From contig CAVVQV010000007.1 in NCBI GenBank assembly GCA_963750495.1, positions 143,761 to 207,760 on the forward strand: DNA of 64,000 nt. Reading direction: 5' to 3'. Position numbers and translations under genes: made by a program. The notes below the pieces were generated by a model. That model was not told the origin of the DNA. It did no database searches and saw only the letters and a list, made by a program, of their open reading frames with translations. Numbering within the stretch: the first letter of the stretch is position 1; each line of letters begins with the position of its first letter. Positions 1 through 8,094 of the stretch are shown piece by piece. Source of the stretch: JANLYC01 sp963750495. Its GTDB lineage: Bacteria; Actinomycetota; Actinomycetes; Propionibacteriales; Nocardioidaceae.

Positions 1-875
1 GCGCCCTGGGGGTCCAGGTAGCCGCCGAGGCCGGTTCGATCCCGTTCACCATCGAGGGCAGGGGCCGCGTCCGCGGTGGGATCGTCACGCTCGATGCCGC
101 CGCCTCCAGCCAGTTCGTCTCAGCCCTGCTCCTGGCCGCGGCCAGGTACGACGAGGGTGTCGACCTCCGCCACGACGGCAAACCGGTGCCCTCACTGCCG
201 CACATCGCGATGTCCGTGGCGATGCTGCGGGAGCGTGGCGTACGGGTCGAAGACGACGAGCCGAACCGGTGGCGGGTCCACCCGGGCACCATCCGCGGCA
301 TTCCCGTCCGGGTCGAGCCCGACCTGAGCAACGCAGCCCCCTTCCTGGCAGCCGCTGTCGTCACCGGCGGCCGGGTCACCGTCACCGGCTGGCCGACCAG
401 CACGACGCAGGCAGGCGACGCACTGCGCGAGATCCTCCCGCACTTCGGGGCTGCCATCGACCTCGACGCCTCCGGGCTCACCGTCACAGGTGGTCGCGAG
501 ATCCAGGGTGTCGACCTCGACCTGCACGACGTCGGCGAACTGACCCCGGTGGTGGCTGCCGTGTGCGCCGTTGCCAACGGCACGTCGTGGCTGCGCGGGA
601 TCGCGCACCTGCGTGGCCACGAGACCGACAGGCTCGCGGCGCTGGCACGCGAGATCAACGCGCTCGGAGGAGACGTTCGCGAGACCGCCGACGGTCTCGA
701 GATCCGTCCACGTGTCCTGCACGGCGGCGTCTTCGGCAGCTACCACGATCACCGGATGGCCCAAGCCGGTGCGGTCCTGGGACTGTGCGTCACCGACCTT
801 GCCGTCGACGACATCGCCACGACGTCCAAGACATACGAGAGCTTCGTTGGCGACTGGCAGGCGCTGGTGACATGA
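1..875 (+). CDS. aroA: 3-phosphoshikimate 1-carboxyvinyltransferase (EPSP synthase), 3' part
   Basis: The reading frame is open from the window edge (first complete codon at 3), so the N-terminal part lies outside. The enzyme transfers enolpyruvate from PEP to shikimate-3-phosphate in the cytoplasmic chorismate pathway. Visible family features are the domain-crossing strands around GGIVTLDAAASSQFVSALL, the segment NGTSWLRGIAHLRGHETDR and the C-terminal SYHDHRMAQAGAVLGL, which contains the conserved DHR triad that helps bind the substrates. The stop overlaps the start of rsgA by four bases (ATGA), so the two genes are probably cotranscribed and translationally coupled, the usual order in this group. 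Identification is firm; only the length cannot be judged. Confidence 0.96.
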   Translation, partial: ALGVQVAAEAGSIPFTIEGRGRVRGGIVTLDAAASSQFVSALLLAAARYDEGVDLRHDGKPVPSLPHIAMSVAMLRERGVRVEDDEPNRWRVHPGTIRGIPVRVEPDLSNAAPFLAAAVVTGGRVTVTGWPTSTTQAGDALREILPHFGAAIDLDASGLTVTGGREIQGVDLDLHDVGELTPVVAAVCAVANGTSWLRGIAHLRGHETDRLAALAREINALGGDVRETADGLEIRPRVLHGGVFGSYHDHRMAQAGAVLGLCVTDLAVDDIATTSKTYESFVGDWQALVT

Positions 876-1876
876 GCTCGACCTATCGCGAACCCGACCC
901 CAGTCACTTCGACCGACCCCGGCGCCGGACGCGACCCCGTACCAAGGAGAGACCCACCTACGACGACGCGGTCGATGGGTTCGTCATCACCGTCGACCGC
1001 GGCCGTTACACGGTCCGCGCGACACCGCCGGGACAGTCCGAACGCACCGTGATGGCGATGAAGTCACGCCCGCTGGGCCGCCAGGGGGTCGTAGTGGGCG
1101 ACCGGGTCCGGGTCGTCGGTGACGTGTCAGGTGCCGACGGCGCGCTCGCCAGGATCGTCGAGGTTGCCGACCGAGTGACGGTGCTGCGACGTACGTCGGA
1201 CGACGACGACCCGGTCGAGCGCATCCTCGTCGCCAACGCCGACCAGCTGGTGATCGTCACGGCGGTCGCCAACCCGGAGCCCCGCCCACGACTGATCGAC
1301 CGGGCGCTGGTGGCGGCGTACGACGCGGGGCTCGACCCGCTGCTGTGCCTGACGAAGGTCGACCTGGCTGACGCCGAGACCTTGCTGTCGATCTACCGGC
1401 CACTCGGCGTGCCGTTCGTCGTGGCCGAGCGCGGTGGTGACCTCGATCCGGTGCGGGACAAGCTCCGTGGAAAGGTCAGCGTCTTCGTGGGCCACTCCGG
1501 CGTCGGCAAGTCGACGCTGGTCAACGCCCTCGTCCCGGGCACCGACCGCGTCACGGGGCATGTCAACGAGGTGACCGGTCGCGGCCGACACACCTCGAGC
1601 TCGGCCCTCGCACTCGAGCTGCCGTTCGGAGGATGGGTCATCGACACACCCGGCATTCGGTCGTTCGGGCTGGCCCATGTCGACCCACGCGAGCTGATCA
1701 ACGCCTTCGACGACCTGGGCCGACTCACCGTGGACTGCCCGCGCGGCTGCACGCACGGTGCGGCCGAGCCCGAATGCGCTCTCGACGAGGCGATCGCCGG
1801 CGGTCGTGTCGAGTCGGATCGGGTTGAGTCCTTCCGCCGGTTGCTGGCCAGCCGCGAACGCACCGACGACGAGTGA
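872..1876 (+). CDS. rsgA: Ribosome small subunit-dependent GTPase RsgA
   Basis: This is a 334-residue circularly permuted GTPase that acts in late 30S ribosomal subunit maturation. The OB-fold comes first. G4-like LTKVDLAD precedes the P-loop GHSGVGKSTLVN and the G3 motif DTPGIRSFGL, the permuted order diagnostic of the YjeQ/RsgA family. The C-terminus carries the zinc-knuckle pattern with Cys and His in DCPRGCTHGAAEPECAL. The open frame continues upstream inside aroA, but the ATG at 872 gives the expected length and overlaps the aroA stop. Convergent to the DUF2231-like gene downstream. Confidence 0.96.
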   Translation: MSSTYREPDPSHFDRPRRRTRPRTKERPTYDDAVDGFVITVDRGRYTVRATPPGQSERTVMAMKSRPLGRQGVVVGDRVRVVGDVSGADGALARIVEVADRVTVLRRTSDDDDPVERILVANADQLVIVTAVANPEPRPRLIDRALVAAYDAGLDPLLCLTKVDLADAETLLSIYRPLGVPFVVAERGGDLDPVRDKLRGKVSVFVGHSGVGKSTLVNALVPGTDRVTGHVNEVTGRGRHTSSSALALELPFGGWVIDTPGIRSFGLAHVDPRELINAFDDLGRLTVDCPRGCTHGAAEPECALDEAIAGGRVESDRVESFRRLLASRERTDDE

Positions 1877-1954
1877 GCTCCGCGTGAGCGCCGCGTGAGA
1901 CCAGCGTGCGCACAACCGCTCCGTTGGTCCGCTGAGGCCCGCCGTCGCCGGCAG

Positions 1955-2446
1955 TCAGCCGCCGGAGTCGTGGCTGTTGTAGTCGATCTGGCCGGTCGGG
2001 TTCCAGACGGCCTTCGACCCGACGTCGCCCACGCGGTAGGTCTGGAAGGCGATGGCAGCGGCACCCACGACGAGCAGACCGGCCAGCACGTTGGTGACCG
2101 TGGCGTTCGGCTGACCCGCGCGGGTGACGACGTACGCCACGACGACGAGGACGGCGAACACGATCATCAGCACCAGCAGCTGGTTGGCGCGGTGTCGATG
2201 TGTCCGGATGAGCGCCGCCACCGGCCCCTGGAGGTTGAGCGTGCCCTGCAGGGCCTTGCCGCTCTGTACCGCCACGAAGACGGCTCCTACCGAGCTGACG
2301 GAGGTGAGCAGGAGAGGCAACCGTGACCACCCCCGGGTCCGCGGCAGGGCGAACAAGAGTGCGAGCAGCGCCGACGCCGGCACGAGGACGACAGCCGCAT
2401 GCACCGCGAGCGGGTGCAGGGGCAGTCCGTTGACCTGGTCGAACAT
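1955..2446 (-). CDS. DUF2231-like four-helix membrane protein
   Basis: A predicted integral membrane protein of 163 residues with about four hydrophobic helices. It starts MFDQVNGLPLHPLAVHAAVVL; the NGLPLHP-VH-VV signature and the closing YRVGDVGSKAVW are shared with a second gene in this window at 21253-21852, so the two are paralogues. The start at 2446 is preferred over 2473 because a GAGGAG ribosome-binding site lies just upstream of it. The His residues in the first helix suggest metal or heme contact, but this is inference; the function of the family is not established. A strong inverted repeat lies just upstream. Confidence 0.75.
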   Translation of the reverse strand: MFDQVNGLPLHPLAVHAAVVLVPASALLALLFALPRTRGWSRLPLLLTSVSSVGAVFVAVQSGKALQGTLNLQGPVAALIRTHRHRANQLLVLMIVFAVLVVVAYVVTRAGQPNATVTNVLAGLLVVGAAAIAFQTYRVGDVGSKAVWNPTGQIDYNSHDSGG

Positions 2447-2476
2447 GCTGAGCTCCTCTCGACGGACTGGCATGTC

Positions 2477-2509
2477 GCTGGGCCGTCCGTCCTAGTGTGA
2501 CGGCCCAGC
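2477..2509. promoter_or_regulatory. Perfect 11-bp-arm inverted repeat in a divergent promoter region
   Basis: Arms GCTGGGCCGTC and GACGGCCCAGC pair perfectly around an 11-nt centre that contains a -10-like CTAGTGT. It lies between the divergent DUF2231-like gene and hisN. It could be an operator or an RNA hairpin in a leader; the position between two divergent starts favours a regulatory role over a terminator. Confidence 0.45.
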
Positions 2510-2647
2510 AAGCTGTTCCGCATCGCACTTTCGGGCAGGGCGGCAGGCGGGGCAAGGACCGTCTCCGTCCGCAGACCGTCCACGTTCGCCAGAGGCCGCA
2601 GCGCGCCAGGACTCCTCGTGGGACTCCGGAGCCGTACGCTGAGCGCT

Positions 2648-3541
2648 ATGCCTTCGGACCACACGGACGATTTACGCCTGGCGCACGTTCTCGCCGACGA
2701 CGCGGACTCGCTCACCATGGACCGGTTCAAGGCCCAGGACCTGCACGTGGTCAACAAGCCCGACCTCACTCCGGTGACGGATGCCGACCAGTCGGTCGAG
2801 CACGCCATGCGCCGCACGCTCAGCCGCGCCCGACCGCGGGACGCGTTCTACGGCGAGGAGGAGGGGTCGACGGGCTGGGGGCCGCGGCGGTGGGTGGTCG
2901 ACCCGATCGACGGCACCAAGAACTTCGTCCGCGGCGTCCCGGTCTGGGCGACGCTGATCGCCTTGATGCAGGAGGACGAGGTCGTCGCTGGCGTCGTCTC
3001 GGCCCCCGCGCTGAGCCGTCGGTGGTGGGCGTCCAAGGGTGGCGGCGCCTGGACCGGCAAGTCGCTGTTCTCCGCGACGGCGTGCTACGTGTCCGACGTC
3101 GGCACGCTCGAGAACGCCTCGCTGTCCTACAGCTCGATGCACGGCTGGGAGGCCCGCGGCCGGCAGGACGACTTCATCGCGCTGACCCGCCGTTGCTGGC
3201 GGACCCGCGCGTACGGCGACTTCTGGTCCTACATGCTCGTCGCCGAAGGGGCGATCGACATCGCCCTCGAGCCGGATCTCCAGCTGTACGACATGGCGGC
3301 ACTCGCGGTGATCGTGGACGAGGCTGGCGGCCGCTTCAGCGGTCTGGACGGAACGGTCGGCCCCCACAGCGGAAACGCCCTCGCAACGAACGGTCGACTC
3401 CACGACCAGACACTGGCGTTCATCGGGATGCTGCCCGACGAACCGGGCGGCGCGCACCGTAGCCCCGGCAGTGTGCACGACCTGAACGAGCGCCGCATGC
3501 GCCTCAGTCCGAACGACCCCGAGTCCGCTCCGGACGAGTGA
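2648..3541 (+). CDS. hisN: Histidinol-phosphatase, inositol monophosphatase family
   Basis: A 297-residue inositol-monophosphatase-fold enzyme. The metal-binding signature WVVDPIDGTKNFVRG and the upstream GEEEG (metal-ligating Glu) are intact, and the second aspartate site is in LYDMAALAVIVDEAGG. In actinobacteria this group supplies histidinol-phosphate phosphatase, the eighth step of histidine synthesis. The aroA-rsgA-hisN neighbourhood is the conserved place for this gene, which is why I prefer hisN over a generic inositol phosphatase. The start at 2648 matches family N-termini better than 2618. The 3' end overlaps the convergent membrane gene by 38 bases. Confidence 0.88.
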   Translation: MPSDHTDDLRLAHVLADDADSLTMDRFKAQDLHVVNKPDLTPVTDADQSVEHAMRRTLSRARPRDAFYGEEEGSTGWGPRRWVVDPIDGTKNFVRGVPVWATLIALMQEDEVVAGVVSAPALSRRWWASKGGGAWTGKSLFSATACYVSDVGTLENASLSYSSMHGWEARGRQDDFIALTRRCWRTRAYGDFWSYMLVAEGAIDIALEPDLQLYDMAALAVIVDEAGGRFSGLDGTVGPHSGNALATNGRLHDQTLAFIGMLPDEPGGAHRSPGSVHDLNERRMRLSPNDPESAPDE

Positions 3542-4298
3542 GGTCGCCGGCACGCCGTTTCGCCGGCAGGTGTGCCAGCAGCCACGGCGCGGTGAGCAGG
3601 GCCGCCAGGTCGAACCAGCCGTATCCGCCGGCCGCGCCCGAGGGCGGGTTGCCGATGGCGACGAGCCCGGTCGGGTCGTGGGTCTGCCAGGCCCAGGTCC
3701 CCAGCGCCGTCCCGGTCAGCTCGAGATAGGTGACCACGACGAAGGCGCCGACATACAGCCCCTGCGACGGCCCCCACAGGAAGAACCCGACGAGGCACAG
3801 ATACCAGAACGCGCCCAGCACGTCGGTCCGGTCCGCGAAAACGAGACCGTAGGCCGCGTACCCGCCGCCGACGACCAGCGCGAGCGTCATGCACGCGCGG
3901 GTGTGGGCCCGGACGAACATCGACCGGCCGATCGCCAAGGCAGCCAGGTAGACGAGACCGTGGCCGGGCGGCACGTACGCCGGAACGTTGTGGAACCGGT
4001 ACAGATACACCTCGAGCAGCGGAGAGAAGGTGTACTCCACTGCCGAGGCGAAGACCACCACGACGGCGGTCTGGACGCGGACCACAGGCACCTCGCGGGA
4101 CAGCAGCCAGAGCAGGACGACCCACGTCCCGAGCCCGAGAAGGCGCTGGACGGCGAGGGTCGAGCCGGAGTCGATGAGGAGCACCAGCGTGATCCAGCCC
4201 ACGACGACACCCACGATGAGCGCGGAACCCTGGGTGGACTGCGGCGGCCGCCGGACTGCGGCCGCACGACGGCGCGTCGAGGTCAGGATCGCGGTCAC
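3504..4298 (-). CDS. Conserved hypothetical integral membrane protein
   Basis: A 264-residue protein with roughly six to seven hydrophobic segments, a basic N-terminus (RRRAAAVRR) and a basic, hydrophilic C-terminus. Conserved-looking polar residues inside membrane segments include EYTFSPLLEVYLYR, HNVPAYVPPGHGLVYL and GGYGWFDLAALL; the buried Glu, His and Arg suggest an enzyme or transporter rather than a simple anchor. I do not recognise the family with certainty. The gene is divergent from the CBS-domain gene, and the intervening region holds an 11-bp-period repeat. Its 3' end runs into hisN. Confidence 0.7.
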   Translation of the reverse strand: MTAILTSTRRRAAAVRRPPQSTQGSALIVGVVVGWITLVLLIDSGSTLAVQRLLGLGTWVVLLWLLSREVPVVRVQTAVVVVFASAVEYTFSPLLEVYLYRFHNVPAYVPPGHGLVYLAALAIGRSMFVRAHTRACMTLALVVGGGYAAYGLVFADRTDVLGAFWYLCLVGFFLWGPSQGLYVGAFVVVTYLELTGTALGTWAWQTHDPTGLVAIGNPPSGAAGGYGWFDLAALLTAPWLLAHLPAKRRAGDLTRPERTRGRSD

Positions 4299-4336
4299 CG
4301 ACCCATCCTCGCAGGTGACCGACCGAGCCGCGCCGC

Positions 4337-4375
4337 CAGAACGCCGCCAGAACGCCGTCAGAACGCCGTCAGAAC
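4337..4375. repeat. Four direct repeats of CAGAAC at exactly 11-bp spacing
   Basis: CAGAAC occurs at 4337, 4348, 4359 and 4370, each separated by CGCCGC-type or CGCCGT-type spacers, so one copy falls on each helical turn. The array lies in the divergent region between the membrane gene (minus) and the CBS-domain gene (plus), about 25 bases before a TAGGGT that could be a -10 element. Same-face direct repeats of this period are typical of winged-helix response-regulator sites. The regulator is unknown. Confidence 0.55.
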
Positions 4376-4444
4376 ACTGTCCCCGCCCCCGAGAGCCCGC
4401 TAGGGTCGAAGGACAGCAAGCCCCAGACTCTCGGGAGGCCGCGA

Positions 4445-4882
4445 ATGCGCATCAAAGACGTACTCAAGGGCAAGGGGGAGGGCGCGGCGATCGTCACCGT
4501 CCGCCCGGACACGACCGTGCACGACCTGATAGCGCTGCTCTCCGAGCACAACATCGGCGCTGTGATCGTGAGCACCGACGACAATCCGGTTGCTGGCATC
4601 GTCTCGGAACGGGACATCGTGCGCTGCCTCATCTCGGGTGTCCAGGCACTGGAGGGCGACGTTTCGACGATCATGACCTCCAATGTCCGGACCGCCAAGC
4701 CCGACGACTCCGTCGATGACCTGATGAAGCTCATGACGGAGCACCGGATCCGCCACGTGCCGGTGCTCACCGACGAGGGTTTGCACGGCATCGTGTCGAT
4801 CGGGGACGTGGTGAAGTCGCGGATGGGCGAGCTGGAGTTCGAGCGCGACCAGTTGACGTCGTACGTCTCGAACACCCAGTAG
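4445..4882 (+). CDS. CBS-domain-pair protein
   Basis: A 145-residue cytoplasmic protein made almost wholly of two CBS motifs: first repeat VRPDTTVHDLIALLSEHNIG with VSERDIVRCL, second repeat VRTAKPDDSVDDLMKLMT with HVPVLTDEG and VSIGDVVKSR. Such stand-alone Bateman modules bind adenine nucleotides or act as regulatory partners. No catalytic domain is attached. The C-terminal tail LEFERDQLTSYVSNTQ is typical of the short CBS proteins of this type. A tandem 11-bp repeat lies in the promoter, so expression is probably controlled by a dimerising regulator. Confidence 0.88.
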   Translation: MRIKDVLKGKGEGAAIVTVRPDTTVHDLIALLSEHNIGAVIVSTDDNPVAGIVSERDIVRCLISGVQALEGDVSTIMTSNVRTAKPDDSVDDLMKLMTEHRIRHVPVLTDEGLHGIVSIGDVVKSRMGELEFERDQLTSYVSNTQ

Positions 4883-4924
4883 GCGAGTCGGCGGGGCCTA
4901 GCGACGCGCTCTAGGGTGGAGTGC

Positions 4925-5296
4925 ATGACTGACAAGCCCGAGATCGACTTCCCTGACTCCCCTCCCCCGTCCGACCTGGTGATCACCGACATCTCCGAAG
5001 GTGACGGCACCGAGGCGACGGCTGGGTCCACTGTGCTCGCCCACTACGTCGGCGTCGCGCACTCGAGCGGCGAGGAGTTCGACGCGTCCTACAACCGGGG
5101 CGAGCCGCTGTCGTTTCGGCTCGGCGTGGGTCAGGTCATCGCCGGGTGGGACCAGGGCATCGCCGGCATGAAGGTCGGTGGCCGCCGCCAGCTGGTCATC
5201 CCGCCGCATCTGGCCTACGGCGACCGCGGCGCCGGCTCCGCCATCGCCCCCGGCGAAACTCTCGTGTTCGTGGTGGACCTCGTCGACGTCACCTGA
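4925..5296 (+). CDS. FKBP-type peptidyl-prolyl cis-trans isomerase
   Basis: A 123-residue single-domain FKBP that speeds proline isomerisation in protein folding. The domain covers nearly the whole chain: STVLAHYVGVAHSSGEEFD, SFRLGVGQVIAGWDQGIAGM and GGRRQLVIPPHLAYGDRGAG are the expected strands lining the active site, and LVFVVDLVDV is the closing strand. There is no signal peptide, so it is cytoplasmic. A GTG at 4916 would add three residues, but the ATG at 4925 matches homologues from memory. A long palindromic terminator follows at once. Confidence 0.93.
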   Translation: MTDKPEIDFPDSPPPSDLVITDISEGDGTEATAGSTVLAHYVGVAHSSGEEFDASYNRGEPLSFRLGVGQVIAGWDQGIAGMKVGGRRQLVIPPHLAYGDRGAGSAIAPGETLVFVVDLVDVT

Positions 5297-5305
5297 CCCT
5301 CCGCG

Positions 5306-5347
5306 TTTGCCTAGTGAACAAGCCAGCTGGCTTGCTCACTAGGCAAA
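5306..5347. terminator. Bidirectional hairpin terminator between convergent genes
   Basis: A 42-nt near-perfect palindrome. The arms start TTTGCCTAGTGA and end TCACTAGGCAAA, meet at CAGCTG, and contain one mismatched pair. It lies 9 bases after the FKBP stop and about 90 bases from the stop of the convergent S4 gene. Its position and stability fit a two-way terminator; a strong T tract is missing, as is common in actinobacteria. Confidence 0.75.
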
Positions 5348-5433
5348 TTCGCCCCTTGGACTGCGTACTTGCCACCGCCACTGCCACTGCCGTGCCACCG
5401 AGCCACCGGCACCGCAGCACGCCGAAGGCCGCC

Positions 5434-5667
5434 TCAGCCGACCGTGAGGACGTATGACGTCCCGTCCAGCTCGACGACGTCACCGATGACGAGCTGACGA
5501 CCGCGCCGCGTCTCGACCGCACCGTTCACCCTCACCTCCCCCGAGGCGAGCAGGAACTTCACGTCGCTGCCCTGGTCGACGGCGTTCGCGAGCTTGAGGA
5601 ACTGGCCGAGACGGATCCCCTCGCCGCGTACCGGCACCTCCACGACCGGGCTCACCGCGGACCGCAC
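5434..5667 (-). CDS. RNA-binding S4-domain protein
   Basis: A 77-residue protein consisting of one S4 RNA-binding domain of the YaaA/YbcJ kind. The core is GIRLGQFLKLANAVDQGSD followed by FLLASGEVRVNG and RRGRQLVIGDVVELDG, where the basic residues make the RNA contact. Proteins of this size bind structured RNA or ribosomes, but their exact role is unsettled. It is convergent with the FKBP gene, from which it is insulated by a hairpin. The first gene upstream on this strand is a small membrane protein. Confidence 0.85.
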   Translation of the reverse strand: MRSAVSPVVEVPVRGEGIRLGQFLKLANAVDQGSDVKFLLASGEVRVNGAVETRRGRQLVIGDVVELDGTSYVLTVG

Positions 5668-5701
5668 CCGACACGCGTCGAGCCGTACGCCGCTCGAGGT
5701 C

Positions 5702-5908
5702 TCATCCGCGGACGTCCAGCAGCAGGCTGACGGTGAACGCCGCCACCACCGCCACCGCCCCCACCACCGTCACGACGGTGGCTGAGGCGCCCGCGGCCAG
5801 CAGGAGCAGGGCGAGCGCCAGCGCCACGACCACCGCTCCGGCGATCTTGGGGTCGTCGCCGATGATCAGGTCGAAGAAGAAGTCTCCGACCGCACGCACA
5901 GCGTTCAT
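5702..5908 (-). CDS. Small membrane protein coupled to the COG4280 gene
   Basis: A 68-residue protein with two long hydrophobic stretches (AGAVVVALALALLLL and VVTVVGAVAVVAAFTV) after an N-terminal FFFDLIIGDDPKIAG. Its ATG overlaps the stop of the upstream gene by four bases (ATGA), so the two are almost surely translated together. This suggests a partner or subunit of that membrane protein. No function is recognised. Confidence 0.7.
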   Translation of the reverse strand: MNAVRAVGDFFFDLIIGDDPKIAGAVVVALALALLLLAAGASATVVTVVGAVAVVAAFTVSLLLDVRG

Positions 5909-6693
5909 GCCGCCACCTCCGTCGTCGTCCGCCGGTCCTCCACATCGCGCCGCAGCCAGCTGATCAGCACCCGACTCCACACGAACCAGCCCACGAGCAG
6001 GACCACGATCGCCCAGTCGGACCCCGGCCAGGCCAGGCTCTCGCGCCCGGACCGGAAGATTCCGAGTCCCTCGAGCGACCAGAACGTTCCGAAGGTCGTC
6101 AACATCAGCCCGACGCCGTACTTCAGGGTGTTCTCGGGGACGGCCGACAAGGGGCGGTGCACGGCCACGCCCAGGACCAGCACGACCAGCGCGGCCGCAC
6201 CCCCGCCCGCGGAGGCAAGCGGCACGTTGTCCGCGTTCAAGCCGAACGTGATGACGATGAACACCACCTCGACGCCCTCGAGGAAGACCCCCTTGAGCGA
6301 CACGATGAAGCCGAACGCGTCGACGCCGAGGATCGTGCGGGCTTTGGCGGTACGCGCCGCGGCGGTCTGCTCGGCGTACTCCGCTTCCTCGTCGTGCAGT
6401 GACTTGAGCCCGGCCGATCGCAGGATGGCCTTGCGCAGCCACTGCAGTCCGAAGATGAGCATCAACGTGCCGACGACGAGCTGCAGCGCCGCGGTCGGCA
6501 GCCAGTTCGCCAGCGCATACCCCGCGGCGACGGTGAACGCCGCCAGCGCGAGCAGCGCCACCACGGTGCCGGCTGCGGCTGCGCGCCAGCCGCGGGTGAT
6601 CCCCATCGCCAGCACGATCGTCAGCGCCTCGACACACTCCACGAAGGAGGCCACGAACGTGGACGTCAGGAGAGCCCAGTCGGCTGCGGTCAC
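5905..6693 (-). CDS. COG4280-type multi-pass membrane protein, possible metal-ion permease
   Basis: A 262-residue integral membrane protein with about six helices. Two hydrophobic segments contain matching acidic motifs, FVECVEALTIVLAMG near the N-terminus and FLEGVEVVFIVITFG in the middle. This E-x-V-E duplication recalls the paired acid motifs of FTR1 iron permeases and UPF0016 cation transporters. I infer an internal duplication and a cation-transport role, but substrate and homology are unproven. A charged cytoplasmic loop (KSLHDEEAEYAEQ) separates the halves. The gene is followed by a coupled 68-residue membrane protein and preceded by the histidine kinase gene on the same strand. Confidence 0.68.
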   Translation of the reverse strand: MTAADWALLTSTFVASFVECVEALTIVLAMGITRGWRAAAAGTVVALLALAAFTVAAGYALANWLPTAALQLVVGTLMLIFGLQWLRKAILRSAGLKSLHDEEAEYAEQTAAARTAKARTILGVDAFGFIVSLKGVFLEGVEVVFIVITFGLNADNVPLASAGGGAAALVVLVLGVAVHRPLSAVPENTLKYGVGLMLTTFGTFWSLEGLGIFRSGRESLAWPGSDWAIVVLLVGWFVWSRVLISWLRRDVEDRRTTTEVAA

Positions 6694-6702
6694 GACGCCA
6701 GA

Positions 6703-8094
6703 CTAGGCGTCCAGGTCGGCGGGTGGTGCCGGGAGGTGGACGACGAACAGCGCACCGGGCCCGGCACCGTTGCCGGACACCACCGTCACGTCTCCGCCAT
6801 GGCGGCGGGCGATCTCGCGGGCGATGGACAGTCCCAGGCCGGTCCCCCCGGTTCCCCGCTCGCGACTCTCGTCGAGCCGTACGAACCGCTCGAAGATCCG
6901 CTCCTCCTCCCCCGGTGGCACGCCGGCCCCGTCGTCCCCGATCTCGAGCACGGCTGTCGTGCCGTCGCGGTGCAGCCGCAGCGACACGGTCGAGCTCGTA
7001 TGCCGGGTCGCGTTGTCGACCAGGTTGCGCACCAGCCGGCTGACCTGATCGTGGTCACCGCGCATCCGGACGGGCTCGACCGCCGACCTGACGTCCCATC
7101 GTCCGAGCCGCCGCAACCTGGCCGCCTCGGTCTGCACGATGTCGTCGAGGTCGACGTCGACGATCGTCTGTCGCGGGTCGTTGTCGTCGAAACGCGCCAA
7201 CAGCAGCAGGTCAGCGACGAGATGCTCGAGCCGCTCGAGCTCGGCCAGCGTGTCCCGGCTCGTTCCGGGCCAGTCGGTGTTGGTCGGGTGGGCAAGCGAG
7301 ATCTCCTGCGAGGTCCGGATCGCGGTGAGTGGGCTGCGCAGCTCGTGGGAGGCGTCGGCCACGAAGCGTCGCTGCCGGGCCGATGCGGCCTCCAACCGTT
7401 CGAGCATTTCGTTCATGGTCTCCGCGAGCCGGGTGATCTCGTCGCCCGCAGGTGAGACGGGGACGCGTGCTGACCTGTCGCGAGCCGTAATGTCGGCGAC
7501 CCGGTTCCGCATCTGCCGCACAGGGGCGAGCGCCAGGCCGGTCAGCCAGTACGAGATCAGGCCGACCAGCACGACCACGACGGGGAGCCCGATGGCCAGC
7601 AGCCGGACCACGACACCGGTGGCCTTTTCGACGGTGTCCAGGCTCTCCGCGGTGATGACGAAGGCGTCTCCGTTCGCCGTCGCGACACCTCGCACGACCA
7701 CGACGTAGGAGTCGTCGTGCTCCTCGGGCAGGTTGTCGACATACACGACCGAGCTGGAGCCCGGCGCCGGGCGCGCGGGGACCACCGGCGGTGACTCCTC
7801 GATCGAGTCGCTGGCGGCCAAGACGGATCCGTCCGGGCTCACGATCTGGACGATCGCCTCGTCCCGGCGCACGAGCCTTTCGAGCCTGTTTCGCGACAGA
7901 CCGGTCGAGTCGAGCTGGCTGGCCAGCTCATCCGCGTGCTGCTCGGTCAGGGCGGTGATCGCGTTGCGGAGCTGGCGTTCCTGCACCAGGACAAACCCTG
8001 TGCCCGCCAGCACGAGCACGACCGCGACGAGAAACGTCGCCGTAAACGACGTCCGGACCCGGACGCCGGCCAGCGGGCGCCGGCTAGCCACCAT
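6703..8094 (-). CDS. Sensor histidine kinase (OmpR-system partner, first pair)
   Basis: A 463-residue membrane sensor. Helix one is about residues 16-38, then a roughly 120-residue extracytoplasmic domain, helix two about 163-186, a HAMP linker, and the HisKA box FVADASHELRSPLTAI with His 250. The ATPase domain shows the N box LVRNLVDNATRHT, G1 IGDDGAGVP and G2 GTGLGLSIA. It autophosphorylates on His 250 and passes phosphate to the response regulator whose 3' end overlaps this start by 11 bases. The signal is unknown. The COG4280 gene follows 10 bases downstream and may be in the same transcript. Confidence 0.93.
   Translation of the reverse strand: MVASRRPLAGVRVRTSFTATFLVAVVLVLAGTGFVLVQERQLRNAITALTEQHADELASQLDSTGLSRNRLERLVRRDEAIVQIVSPDGSVLAASDSIEESPPVVPARPAPGSSSVVYVDNLPEEHDDSYVVVVRGVATANGDAFVITAESLDTVEKATGVVVRLLAIGLPVVVVLVGLISYWLTGLALAPVRQMRNRVADITARDRSARVPVSPAGDEITRLAETMNEMLERLEAASARQRRFVADASHELRSPLTAIRTSQEISLAHPTNTDWPGTSRDTLAELERLEHLVADLLLLARFDDNDPRQTIVDVDLDDIVQTEAARLRRLGRWDVRSAVEPVRMRGDHDQVSRLVRNLVDNATRHTSSTVSLRLHRDGTTAVLEIGDDGAGVPPGEEERIFERFVRLDESRERGTGGTGLGLSIAREIARRHGGDVTVVSGNGAGPGALFVVHLPAPPADLDA

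Noticed and set aside
269..871. Upstream extension of the rsgA frame
   Set aside because: It overlaps aroA in another frame and reads Arg/His/Gly-rich noise; the ATG at 872 fits the RsgA family.
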